From JAGOEF01 sp964511665 (GTDB lineage Bacteria > Bacteroidota > Bacteroidia > Bacteroidales > ML635J-15), in contig CAZEHA010000015.1 in the NCBI GenBank assembly GCA_964511665.1, positions 1 through 64,000 on the forward strand: DNA of 64,000 nucleotides. Reading direction: 5' to 3'. Below are positions 9,528 through 18,081 of this stretch, one piece after another. The notes beneath the pieces are model-generated. The model ran no database searches. It was not told the DNA's origin and saw only the letters and a program-made list of their open reading frames with translations. Made by a program: the position numbers and the translations under genes. The number at the start of each line of letters is the position of its first letter. Position 1 is the stretch's first letter.

Positions 9528-10141
9528 TACAAGATACTATACGTGACGAGGTCGCCTGCATGATGCGTCGGCTGTACCAACAAGGACTTACCACCTGTAG
9601 TGGAGGGAACATCAGCGCTATCGAAAACGGATTGGTGTACATTACAGCATCGCAAACCGACAAAGCCCTGATAACAAAAGAATGCATTTGTGTGGTAAGC
9701 CTTACGGGTGAAAACCTTACCCCACACCTGAAACCCAGTATGGAAACCGGCATGCATATAAGTATTTACCAAAAAAATACAGCGATTAAGGCAGTGGTTC
9801 ATGCCCACCCAAAGTACATTTCGGTGCTGGCAGCGAGTCAAATTGATTTGGCAAACAACTTTACCGGCGAGCAGCGCTACATTCTCAGAGAACCTGCAGT
9901 TGCCCCTTACAGCTTAATGGGTTCCGATAAACTGGCACAGGATGTATCGGATCTCTCGGTAACCCATTCGGCTATTCTGATGAAAAACCACGGAGCCTTA
10001 TGCACCGGAAAAACACTTTTTGAAGCTTTCGACCGTATGGAAGTATTCGAAGCCCTCGCCTTTCAAATCATCATGAACCGTATTATTGGAAATGAAAATC
10101 GACTCACTCCCGAGCAAATAAACGAAATAGATAGGTTTTAA
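9524..10141 (+). CDS. Class II aldolase (FucA/Ald2-like), likely acting on MtnA product
   Basis: A 205-residue zinc aldolase/epimerase-fold protein. Its metal ligands are His93 and His95 (VVHAHPKY) and His156 (KNHGALCTG), with catalytic Glu74 in PSMETGMH. These sit at E. coli FucA positions plus one (E73, H92, H94, H155). SGGNIS near residue 26 is the phosphate-binding loop. Being coupled to mtnA, the likely reaction is cleavage of 5-deoxy- or methylthio-ribulose-1-phosphate to DHAP and an aldehyde, as in the DHAP shunt. The alternative is MtnB dehydratase, which shares the fold. The FucA-like Glu and HAHP motif favour aldolase. The substrate is inferred from context. Confidence 0.82.
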   Translation: MIQDTIRDEVACMMRRLYQQGLTTCSGGNISAIENGLVYITASQTDKALITKECICVVSLTGENLTPHLKPSMETGMHISIYQKNTAIKAVVHAHPKYISVLAASQIDLANNFTGEQRYILREPAVAPYSLMGSDKLAQDVSDLSVTHSAILMKNHGALCTGKTLFEAFDRMEVFEALAFQIIMNRIIGNENRLTPEQINEIDRF

Positions 10142-10150
10142 CGACTAACA

Positions 10151-11077
10151 CTACATCATAATTTTTATTCCTACACCCACGCTAATGGCGTTTAGCCTTT
10201 CGGCATATCTGATGTTGTAATAATCGCGTCCGTAGTAATATTGCACAAAAGGTCCAATAACCGGATTGGTTCCCATATGAAAGGCTACACGCATCATAGT
10301 TGAAAAACGGTAAAGATTTTCGTTAAAAAAGTTATGGTATTCCGACAAATTTCCCATAATATATCCGGCTTCAAGACGGAACCCGGGATACCAGCTCAAG
10401 TTTTTATTTACCCATGGCAATTTACTGGTAATAGGAAGCCTCAACCACTCGTAATCGAGAGCAAGGCGATGTTGTCCGTAGCTCTTCTTAAAAATTTCTT
10501 CGGTATAGAATATTGGCAATAATATATTTCCATCGAAACGATAGCCTCCAGAAAGGTGATGAACATCTCCGGCCTCGGTTTCGTGAAGATAGCCAATTTT
10601 ACAGAACATGTAGTTGGTACAGAACGACCCATACTTAAAATCGACACCTAATTGATTGGGCAACAAGAAGTTTCCTTCGGCTCCGTTCGAAATATGGCCA
10701 CCTCCTATTTGCAGATAATTCTTCCCTCTGAAGTACAAATAATAGCCCGCCGGTAAATATCCGGGCGTATAAACAGGATGAGAAAAGGTGTTGAATACTC
10801 GGAATTGTACTTGCATAGCCACGACCAAGGAGTGTTGACCCGTAGCAGAGCGAAATAGAAAAAAATCCTGACCAACATTTCCTTCTACCCAAGGAATATC
10901 GCCCGACAAGTTATCGAAATATGGGTACATGGCTGCATATTGACCGCAACCGTTGGTCTGCTGAAACCAATGTAAACTTCTGTGATAACCACAGCGTTCC
11001 TGAGCAAATATATAACTCGAGTTCAGCAATAGTACACCCACAACACACAGAAGATATGTTAATTTGGAAAACCACAT
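10151..11077 (-). CDS. Outer-membrane beta-barrel with HxSNG motif (phospholipase A1/PagL-like)
   Basis: A 308-residue exported protein with a signal peptide (about 1-25). The body is rich in Tyr, Phe and Gly with alternating hydrophobicity, typical of a beta-barrel. GGGHISNGAEGN places His128 and Ser130 in an HxSNG arrangement, which resembles the active site of outer-membrane phospholipase A and, more loosely, PagL lipid A deacylase. The third catalytic residue (Asn or Glu) cannot be assigned by eye, so enzymatic activity is a guess. It starts 5 nt after the PhoH stop codon, so it is the last gene of that minus-strand unit. It ends 9 nt from the convergent aldolase gene. Confidence 0.65.
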   Translation of the reverse strand: MWFSKLTYLLCVVGVLLLNSSYIFAQERCGYHRSLHWFQQTNGCGQYAAMYPYFDNLSGDIPWVEGNVGQDFFLFRSATGQHSLVVAMQVQFRVFNTFSHPVYTPGYLPAGYYLYFRGKNYLQIGGGHISNGAEGNFLLPNQLGVDFKYGSFCTNYMFCKIGYLHETEAGDVHHLSGGYRFDGNILLPIFYTEEIFKKSYGQHRLALDYEWLRLPITSKLPWVNKNLSWYPGFRLEAGYIMGNLSEYHNFFNENLYRFSTMMRVAFHMGTNPVIGPFVQYYYGRDYYNIRYAERLNAISVGVGIKIMM

Positions 11078-11082
11078 ATTTG

Positions 11083-12417
11083 CTACAATAAATCGCTGGC
11101 CAGTTCGGCAAGATAGCTGCGCTCTCCCTTTATCAGATTTATATGTGCGAAAATATCCTGACCGCGCATTTTTTCGGCTAAATACGACAGGCCATTCGAT
11201 ACTGAGTCGAGGTAGGGGGAATCGATTTGCTGTATATCGCCGGTAAATACAACCTTGGTTCCTTCGCCTGCACGTGTTATAATGGTTTTTACCTCATGGG
11301 GTGTAAGATTTTGAGCTTCGTCGATAATAAAAAACACCCTTGATAAACTGCGCCCTCTAATATAGGCTAATGGTTCGATAAGTAGTTTTTCGCTTTTCAG
11401 CATTTCTTCAATTCGTTTAAAATCGGCCGATTGCTGATTAAAGCGGTGCTTTATCACCGAAAGATTGTCGAAGAGAGGCTGCATGTAGGGATTGATTTTT
11501 TCTTTGGCGTCGCCGGGTAAAAAACCTATGTCTTTATTTGACAGCGCAACAATGGGGCGTGCCAAAAAAATCTGCAAAAAACTTTTGCGTTGATGTATGG
11601 CAGCAGCTAGTGCCAGCAATGTTTTACCGGTACCGGCCTTTCCGGTGAGCGCTACCAGTTGTATTTCGGGACGCAGCAGGGCATCGATGGCAAATGCCTG
11701 CTCGGCATTACGTGGGTCAATACCATAAGCCGATGTTTTTATCACCCTGTCGATTACTGCTTTGAATGGGTCGTAGTGAGCCAGCACACTGCTTGAACCG
11801 TTTCGCATCACAAAATATTGATGAGCCACAGGCTCGAAACTGAGTTTAAATTCTTCGACCGGAACACCCTCGGGGCGTTCGTACAAATTATTGATCATCT
11901 GCTTCTCGATGCCTTCGATAATGGGAACCTGACGTCGTATGGTATCGAGGTTGGCTACCTTGTCGTTCTTGTAGTCCTGCGCATTGATACCCAACGATTT
12001 AGCCTTTACCCTAAGATTGATGTCTTTGGTAACCAACACCACCTGCCTGTCGTTGTTCTTTTCGCGAAGATGCTGTGCTATGGCCAAAATACGATGGTCG
12101 GGGATTGGCTCGGGAAACGAATTGTGCAATTCTTTGCTAAAGGGCTTTCCAGTTTCAACAAACAGTCGGCCAAGCCCCTCTCCCAATACAACACCGCCTT
12201 CGAACATATCCTCACCCGACAATTCATCGAGCACTCGTGTAAACTCACGTGCATGATAGTTAATTAAATCGTTACCTCTTTTAAAATGGTCGAGCTCTTC
12301 GAGAACTACAATAGGAATGATTATGTCGTTTTCCTGAAACTTAAACAAGCATTCGTGGTCGTGGAGCAACACATTGGTATCGAGCACAAAAATCTTGGTA
12401 GTGTTCTTCATTGGCAT
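11083..12417 (-). CDS. PIN domain - PhoH-like ATPase
   Basis: A 444-residue cytoplasmic protein of the PhoH2/YlaK type. The N-terminal PIN ribonuclease-fold domain (about 8-145) has acidic residues in FVLDTNVLLHD and VLEELDHFK and again in VTKDINLRVKA. The C-terminal PhoH P-loop ATPase (about 220-440) has Walker A LTGKAGTGKTLLA and Walker B FFIIDEAQN followed by VVFTGDIQQID. Proteins of this architecture are proposed RNA helicase-nucleases linked to toxin-antitoxin-like RNA turnover. Two ATGs (12417 and 12411) are equally good starts. A weak promoter (TTG, 22 nt, TAATTTAG) lies just upstream, so it may be expressed separately from the deiminase gene. Confidence 0.92.
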   Translation of the reverse strand: MPMKNTTKIFVLDTNVLLHDHECLFKFQENDIIIPIVVLEELDHFKRGNDLINYHAREFTRVLDELSGEDMFEGGVVLGEGLGRLFVETGKPFSKELHNSFPEPIPDHRILAIAQHLREKNNDRQVVLVTKDINLRVKAKSLGINAQDYKNDKVANLDTIRRQVPIIEGIEKQMINNLYERPEGVPVEEFKLSFEPVAHQYFVMRNGSSSVLAHYDPFKAVIDRVIKTSAYGIDPRNAEQAFAIDALLRPEIQLVALTGKAGTGKTLLALAAAIHQRKSFLQIFLARPIVALSNKDIGFLPGDAKEKINPYMQPLFDNLSVIKHRFNQQSADFKRIEEMLKSEKLLIEPLAYIRGRSLSRVFFIIDEAQNLTPHEVKTIITRAGEGTKVVFTGDIQQIDSPYLDSVSNGLSYLAEKMRGQDIFAHINLIKGERSYLAELASDLL

Positions 12418-12489
12418 GGTGTATTATAAAATACTAAATTACCAATAAAAAACGACCCTTGAGCAAGGCTTGTTTTATGAATTTGTAAA

Positions 12490-12517
12490 TTGTTGATAAA
12501 ACATGGTTTATCAACAA
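12490..12517 (-). terminator. Perfect 11-bp inverted repeat immediately after the deiminase stop codon
   Basis: TTGTTGATAAA, a 6-nt loop and TTTATCAACAA abut the TGA of the deiminase gene. There is no strong U tract, so it may be a weak terminator, an mRNA 3'-stabilising hairpin or a protein-binding palindrome. It separates the gingipain-deiminase pair from the PhoH gene. Confidence 0.5.
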
Positions 12518-14212
12518 TCAATACACGATGAAACGTTTGGTTTCGGTTACAATTCCATTACTTACTTTAAAGAAGTAGATGCCGGCGTTCCATTCACTGA
12601 TATCAATTTGCTGCAACTGCCATCCGCCTTGATGAACAAAATGGCCCGAAACAATTATTTTTCCGTGAATATCGTAAACAGCATACGAAATCGTGCCGGC
12701 CTCAACATAATCGCTAACTAGGCTGATACGGTCTTTGGCAGGATTTGGATATACAGCAAAGCGAACAGGTGCGGTTGGGGTGTTCGCCCGGTTGCTTTCT
12801 TCCACCACAAAGCGATGCGGGTCGGCAACTCCAATAAAGGGATGTGTCTCGGTGCGTCCCGATGCATCGGAAGCTTCGAGATAATAATCGACAACATCGC
12901 CGGGGTTTAAACCCGACACATCAACCACCCATTCGTTCCCCGATGTGTTTGCTAAATTTACAGTACTGTAGTTGCTGTTATTAACACGGTAGTGTAGTTT
13001 CACCGACCCATCGGTAATGGCTGAACCGGAATAAGAAATAACTTGAGCACTTATAGGGTAATTTTCAAGATAGGCTATCGTATCGAGTATGGGGTAATGC
13101 TTAATATACAACATACCAAAATCAGGGACTTCGTGAGTGCGGCAATGCAAAGCATCTGTCGATTGCCAGTATTGATAGCTTACTCCAATTATCTCGTAGC
13201 CGGGCATAGCCTGCTCGTAGCTAGCCTGTGCCTCGTCGTTCCACTGATTATTGGGAATAAATGGAACATACACTTGGTTGTTCATTATCAGCGAATTGGT
13301 ATAAGGTTGACCGTTGGGGCTGTAAACGCGATAAACCTGAAATTTGTTGCCATACGATGATGTTTGGTTTGCCCAATAATCAGCCACAGCTTCATAATCG
13401 TCGTATCGATCATCAGACTCAGGAACCTGGCCAATGAGGATTTTGTCGACATCAAGAAATTTACCCCAGCAATCGATGTGCTCGATATAATCGTCCATTG
13501 GGTCCTGCACCAAATAGTATGTTTGAATGCCCAAATAATCTTCGGCCAACTGATGCACCTGTTGAGGTTGAATCTCATTCTCGGTATATACCAATGTAGT
13601 GCTGGCGGCCACGCCCATACCATCGCTCATGTAGTTACCCCCTGTGTGCAGCAGGTTCATTCCAAAAACCTCAAGATCAAAATAATCTCCCAGATTTTGA
13701 GGCACATTATTATCGTTTGGTCTGGGCCTGTTATACGGAAAATCGACAATACCCACTTTAGGTGGTTCGTCGTAGGCAATAAACCACGGACTATAGTCGC
13801 GCGACCAATATGAGTCGATGGCATAATTAATAAGTGTTACATTGTCCATATTCACACCGGCACCCTGCAATTGATTGCTCACCGTGGTGTTCCACGATAC
13901 ATCAGAAACAATAACATAGACCATTACCTGATTAGATAGTGAGGCAATAAGTGCCAGCGGTACACCAAAATAACCCGATGCACTGCGAGAAATTATCACA
14001 CCCTGATTGCGTTCGAATTCGGCAATGCTGCGCACCGGACCCGGAGGAGGCTCGGTAATAGAAAAGTCTTTTTGCATCGAACGGCTATTTTTCAGCTCGT
14101 CGGGATGCAACACATGATAACGGCTCTGAAATTCATTAGGTCGAGTTTCTTGGGCCAATACAAACGAATAACTTACAAAAACAAATAATAATAAAACAAT
14201 AATCTTATTCAT
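12518..14212 (-). CDS. Secreted peptidylarginine deiminase (PPAD-type) with T9SS sorting domain
   Basis: A 564-residue exoenzyme. It has a signal peptide (1-20), a Porphyromonas-type deiminase domain (about 55-375), an Ig-like domain (about 380-475) and a sorting domain from VYPNPAKD (about 490). Deiminases convert peptidyl-arginine to citrulline and release ammonia. The residues I recall for P. gingivalis PPAD are all present: Asp139 (SYWSRDYSPWF), Arg162 and Arg164 (YNRPRPND, the pair that binds the C-terminal carboxylate), His245 and Asp247 (HIDCWGK), Asn306 (YTNSLI) and Cys357 (ALHCRTHE). Spacings D-H (106) and H-N (61) equal those of PPAD. Cytoplasmic agmatine deiminases are shorter and lack the Ig and sorting domains. 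It lies 31 nt downstream of the gingipain-like gene. Confidence 0.93.
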   Translation of the reverse strand: MNKIIVLLLFVFVSYSFVLAQETRPNEFQSRYHVLHPDELKNSRSMQKDFSITEPPPGPVRSIAEFERNQGVIISRSASGYFGVPLALIASLSNQVMVYVIVSDVSWNTTVSNQLQGAGVNMDNVTLINYAIDSYWSRDYSPWFIAYDEPPKVGIVDFPYNRPRPNDNNVPQNLGDYFDLEVFGMNLLHTGGNYMSDGMGVAASTTLVYTENEIQPQQVHQLAEDYLGIQTYYLVQDPMDDYIEHIDCWGKFLDVDKILIGQVPESDDRYDDYEAVADYWANQTSSYGNKFQVYRVYSPNGQPYTNSLIMNNQVYVPFIPNNQWNDEAQASYEQAMPGYEIIGVSYQYWQSTDALHCRTHEVPDFGMLYIKHYPILDTIAYLENYPISAQVISYSGSAITDGSVKLHYRVNNSNYSTVNLANTSGNEWVVDVSGLNPGDVVDYYLEASDASGRTETHPFIGVADPHRFVVEESNRANTPTAPVRFAVYPNPAKDRISLVSDYVEAGTISYAVYDIHGKIIVSGHFVHQGGWQLQQIDISEWNAGIYFFKVSNGIVTETKRFIVY

Positions 14213-14243
14213 AACTACGAATTATAAAAACACAAAAACTTGT

Positions 14244-17200
14244 TTACCTAACAATAGTGAATCGGCTCAAATGGCTTACACCGTTGAGTACCGACCTTAC
14301 AAAATAATATCCTTGCGGCAAATCGGAAACAGGCAGGTGCAATTCGGCGCGGCCACTCTCAAGTTTTCGATTACTCAGCACTGTGCGAACCTGTGTACCT
14401 GCAATACTGTATATTTCAATCGTAATATCCGATTCCGCAGGCAATTCATACACCAACGACAGGTAATTGTCGGCCGGAATGGGATAGAGTCGGATGTTAA
14501 CCTCAGGATAGGCAACACTTAGCTGTTCAATATATACCACATTGCTGTGTGGTGGCAGTGTGATAAAGTCGAGCCATGCGCAATCAGACCCCTGCGAAAT
14601 GTAAGCATCCTTCACATATGTCCATTTCAACTCGTGGCTTCCAACACCTATCTGATAGCTGTGCTCTGCCCAATCAACAATACCCGCCCATTGTGCTTGC
14701 ATCTGATTGTCGATAGAAAATGCCAGATAATCCCAAAACTGCCCCCACGACATACCCTCGCACGATACTTTCTTGTAAAACTTCAGGTTACCTGCTGCAA
14801 CCACATCGAGCAAAATACTAAGTTTCGACTCTCCTCCCGACGAAGGGAGTGCCCCCGAGCGCAGACAATAATTACCCTGGTAAACTCCCTCTTGTGTAAG
14901 AGCCCAAGGATATGAAGCATCGTTCTGCCATGCGTAGCTTACTATATTACCCGATTCCCAGTCTTCGATTTGGATTCCGACAGGAAGGCTGATTTCTAAA
15001 TCGGCTGCATACATTCCGGCATGGTAGGCCAAATCGAAATCGAGCATTACCACACCGTCGACATCGCTGTTGATTGTTACTTCAAATGCAATTGGTGATT
15101 CTGTTCCGGCCTGTAGAACATCAAATTCTATGGAATATGTATCGGCAATAGCCGGCCCGCTAAGTTCCAAATCGAGATTTCCGGCTAATGCATCAGCATG
15201 CCCTGTGTTTTTCAAAGTAAAACGAACCAACGCTGTTTCACCCGGGTCGAGTAAGCCATTATCGTTACCGGTTTCGGAATCGTCGATGCCGAGGTAATGT
15301 AACTCGGGTAAGGGGGCATTTAGTTTCAGGTTAAATGAATTGTTCCAAATATTCTGACTACCATCGCTAATTTGGACCTGAACATTTACTGTTGTTTGAT
15401 CGGGAACACCATCTGCTACCGAAATGGCAAATGCCGATTCAATGCTTTTTTCGCCTGAAGCTGCCACATCACCAAACAATTCACTGTTATCGTCGATAGT
15501 AACCCACTGATTTTCGGCAGAAAGACCAACAACCACGTCGAAAGCATCTTCAACACCCACATTTCTGATACTTGCATTTACTAAAAACGTTTCGTTGTAA
15601 TCGGCCATGGCATTGTTGTTTGCTGCGGCATCATTAATTTCGTAACCATTCCACACCACATAAGGTCCTTCGGGAGCAATAATTAGAACATCTGATTGAT
15701 AACTCACTGTATTGAATGCAGTAACGGTAAGTTTCATTTCGCCCACATTGTCGAATTCGGGAATTTCGATAGTTGCCGTTCCATCGATAACATAGGCATA
15801 TCCGAGCAATACTATTTGTTCATCCTGTATTTGAGATAATGCAGCCAGTGCCCCTTCGGCATCGCATTGCAACTCGAACTGGGTTGCACTCAAAATATGA
15901 AAATCGGTATGCGCAATACTCATTTCTACGGGAGTTTTTGTACGCAGCACTACCGATGGATCGCCAAACACTGTCCAGGTATCGGCCATGCTTTGCCCCT
16001 GACCGCCTGCCTCAATCATCTTAAAAAAGCCGGCATAGCTCACACCGGCAAATGTGCGTTTTATGTTGTTTTCGTACATTTCGATAAGCACATTGTTCAT
16101 TTCGTCTTGTGCTGTCATAGGCTCTGCCCAACTTTGATTAATGGTGGAGCCAATAAAAGCAAGCGCACCGGTGGGATTGCCATTTTTTGATGCACGCATC
16201 CATGTTTCTGCAAAGCAGGTTTGTCCTCTGAAATTGCCGTTCACACAAGCCACGCTAAATATAAAAGGAAGTTTGTTTTCGTTAAGGAGCTGATTTACTT
16301 GGGTACTCGAATAGTTGGTATTTCCCCAGCTGATATCGCTACCATGCCCAATATAATTCACAAGACCCTGACCTAAATTCAGAGCTGTAGAAATCAGTGC
16401 GTTGCTGCCTCCATCCTGATTAACATGGCTAACCGTGTATCCGTAATCTTCGAGGCGTGTTCTTATATTGTTCAGGTGCTGTACATCCGACTCTCCTCCG
16501 TCGTGCCCAATACCGGCACCTTCGTTCGATGCCGAACCCAAAGCGTTGCCCAACCAGGTATCGGTAACCGACATATTTTTCTCGTAGTTAACAACACGCT
16601 GCACTTGTGTTGCAATATCGTAGGTTGACTCACCCGAAAACCTGCCTACAAAATAATCGGCATACCCATCGCTGCCTGCTACATAGGCATAGGCATTGTC
16701 GGAATCGGCACTGCTCACAACCATAGATGGAATATGCTGAGCATCGCCAACCAGCAACAAGTAGGTAAAGCCGGTTTCGTTGTAATAATTCTGCAGCCAG
16801 GTCTTAATCGCATTAGCTGTTGTTCCCACTTCTGCAATATCAAGCATTTGTACTTCGTGCCCCTTTTCGGTTTTCCAGTGAATATAATCGGCCATTTCGG
16901 CCATGAAAATATCTTTGGCCAATATCAGTATTTTACCTGGAGTTCCCTCTTCGAGCGGTGTATATTTCATGGGATTCTGATGCAAATTCACAAAAAATCC
17001 GTTATAAAGTTTCACAAAATCACCATCGATAGACTCGGGCATCCTGTTTCGTGCAAATTCGTTTACGGCCAATTTGTTCTCGGCCCGACGGAGGTGTATG
17101 GTTATATTGTTATACACCTGCAGTTGCCTTGTTACAGGGTTGTAGCGAAACGGATACACAAACACACTGACACCCCTGAAGTCGCGCAGTATAAATGGGT

Positions 17201-17657
17201 CGGAAGCAGCATCGACAGGCACCTCCGGCCAAAAGGCATCGGTTTGGTAAGCATTGCCATATATATAGGGCACCTGCGCAGGATCGATGTTACGCATCAG
17301 GCTCCCCTTAGAAGGAGCAATCTCGATATTTTCTACAATTTCGCTATCGCCATAATCGACCACAGCCTCCCATGCACCCATATCGGGAATGGCAAGCGAA
17401 AACGAAATAAAAGGTAAATCGGGAGCACCTTGCTGCAGCATCGCTTGTGCTCCGGGTGAATGCACAACAAGCGACAGGCCTCTCGGCGTTTCGACCCGGC
17501 CAAACGAGAAGGTCTGCACTTGGCACGCAAGCACAATTTCGTTGTGTGTATCACTGCGAAGCTCGAAAACCGGATTATTACCACCCGACTGCATGCCGGC
17601 CATAACACTGCATGCCATTAATGGCAGCAGAATAATAAAAATGATTGTTTTTTTCAT
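14244..17657 (-). CDS. Arginine-gingipain-like cysteine protease (peptidase C25) with T9SS sorting domain
   Basis: A 1137-residue exoprotease. It has a signal peptide (about 1-20), a gingipain propeptide (about 20-225), a C25 catalytic domain (about 235-585), an Ig-like region, several CARDB-like adhesive repeats (about 660-910), a jelly-roll-like region (about 920-1040) and a sorting domain with RLYPIPADN. Catalytic residues are Glu379, His438 (YIGHGSD) and Cys471 (SVACVNGNF). The Glu-His (59) and His-Cys (33) spacings equal those of P. gingivalis RgpB (E152, H211, C244). Asp391 in GESDVQH and Trp510 in STINQSWA match the RgpB S1 residues D163 and W284 that select arginine. The start at 17657 is chosen by the signal peptide and the promoter at 17695-17724. 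It is cotranscribed with the deiminase. Confidence 0.95.
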   Translation of the reverse strand: MKKTIIFIILLPLMACSVMAGMQSGGNNPVFELRSDTHNEIVLACQVQTFSFGRVETPRGLSLVVHSPGAQAMLQQGAPDLPFISFSLAIPDMGAWEAVVDYGDSEIVENIEIAPSKGSLMRNIDPAQVPYIYGNAYQTDAFWPEVPVDAASDPFILRDFRGVSVFVYPFRYNPVTRQLQVYNNITIHLRRAENKLAVNEFARNRMPESIDGDFVKLYNGFFVNLHQNPMKYTPLEEGTPGKILILAKDIFMAEMADYIHWKTEKGHEVQMLDIAEVGTTANAIKTWLQNYYNETGFTYLLLVGDAQHIPSMVVSSADSDNAYAYVAGSDGYADYFVGRFSGESTYDIATQVQRVVNYEKNMSVTDTWLGNALGSASNEGAGIGHDGGESDVQHLNNIRTRLEDYGYTVSHVNQDGGSNALISTALNLGQGLVNYIGHGSDISWGNTNYSSTQVNQLLNENKLPFIFSVACVNGNFRGQTCFAETWMRASKNGNPTGALAFIGSTINQSWAEPMTAQDEMNNVLIEMYENNIKRTFAGVSYAGFFKMIEAGGQGQSMADTWTVFGDPSVVLRTKTPVEMSIAHTDFHILSATQFELQCDAEGALAALSQIQDEQIVLLGYAYVIDGTATIEIPEFDNVGEMKLTVTAFNTVSYQSDVLIIAPEGPYVVWNGYEINDAAANNNAMADYNETFLVNASIRNVGVEDAFDVVVGLSAENQWVTIDDNSELFGDVAASGEKSIESAFAISVADGVPDQTTVNVQVQISDGSQNIWNNSFNLKLNAPLPELHYLGIDDSETGNDNGLLDPGETALVRFTLKNTGHADALAGNLDLELSGPAIADTYSIEFDVLQAGTESPIAFEVTINSDVDGVVMLDFDLAYHAGMYAADLEISLPVGIQIEDWESGNIVSYAWQNDASYPWALTQEGVYQGNYCLRSGALPSSGGESKLSILLDVVAAGNLKFYKKVSCEGMSWGQFWDYLAFSIDNQMQAQWAGIVDWAEHSYQIGVGSHELKWTYVKDAYISQGSDCAWLDFITLPPHSNVVYIEQLSVAYPEVNIRLYPIPADNYLSLVYELPAESDITIEIYSIAGTQVRTVLSNRKLESGRAELHLPVSDLPQGYYFVRSVLNGVSHLSRFTIVR

Positions 17658-17694
17658 AATAATTCTACACAATTAGCTTATGCATTACTAACAT

Positions 17695-17724
17695 CAAAAA
17701 TAGGAAAATAGTTGCAGCATACAA
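17695..17724 (-). promoter_or_regulatory. Promoter of the gingipain-deiminase operon
   Basis: On the minus strand TTG (17724-17722), 19 nt, then TATTTTTG (17702-17695) match the Bacteroidota -33/-7 consensus perfectly. The predicted transcript starts about 30 nt upstream of the ATG at 17657. No upstream operator is evident. Confidence 0.75.
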
Positions 17725-17901
17725 CAACGAAAACTTAAGATTTTTGCGTTTTTTTGCCTCAATCAAAAAAACAAAAAGAATAAAGGCCTTAGCAGCATCC
17801 GAAAAATAAAAAATAAGCCGGTTGCCGAAAATAATGAATCAATTTTTCACAAGCCTTGTATAATTCAAAAAAAACATATATGTTTGCACCTCGAAAATTT
17901 T

Positions 17902-17974
17902 GGTATCATAGCTCAGCAGGTAGAGCACAGGACTGAAAATCCTGGTGTCCCTGGTTCGATTCCAGGTGATACCA
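17902..17974 (+). tRNA. tRNA-Phe (anticodon GAA)
   Basis: A 73-nt cloverleaf. The acceptor arm GGTATCA pairs with TGATACC and the discriminator is A. The D arm is AGCTCAGCAGGTAGAGC. The anticodon loop CTGAAAA within AGGA/TCCT gives GAA. The T arm is CCTGGTTCGATTCCAGG. CCA is not fully encoded. A strong terminator follows 2 nt later. Confidence 0.97.
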
Positions 17975-17976
17975 CC

Positions 17977-18000
17977 GCCCCGCAACCGCGGGGCTTTTTT
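17977..18000 (+). terminator. Intrinsic terminator of tRNA-Phe
   Basis: GCCCCGC, loop AACC, GCGGGGC, then six T. The 7-bp GC stem with a tetraloop is directly downstream of tRNA-Phe. Confidence 0.92.
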
Positions 18001-18081
18001 ATTTAAAAAAACTTAACACGTCTTTATCAATTTGTATAAATCAAATTCGTAAATTTGTTTCGTTAACAATTAATATATTAA

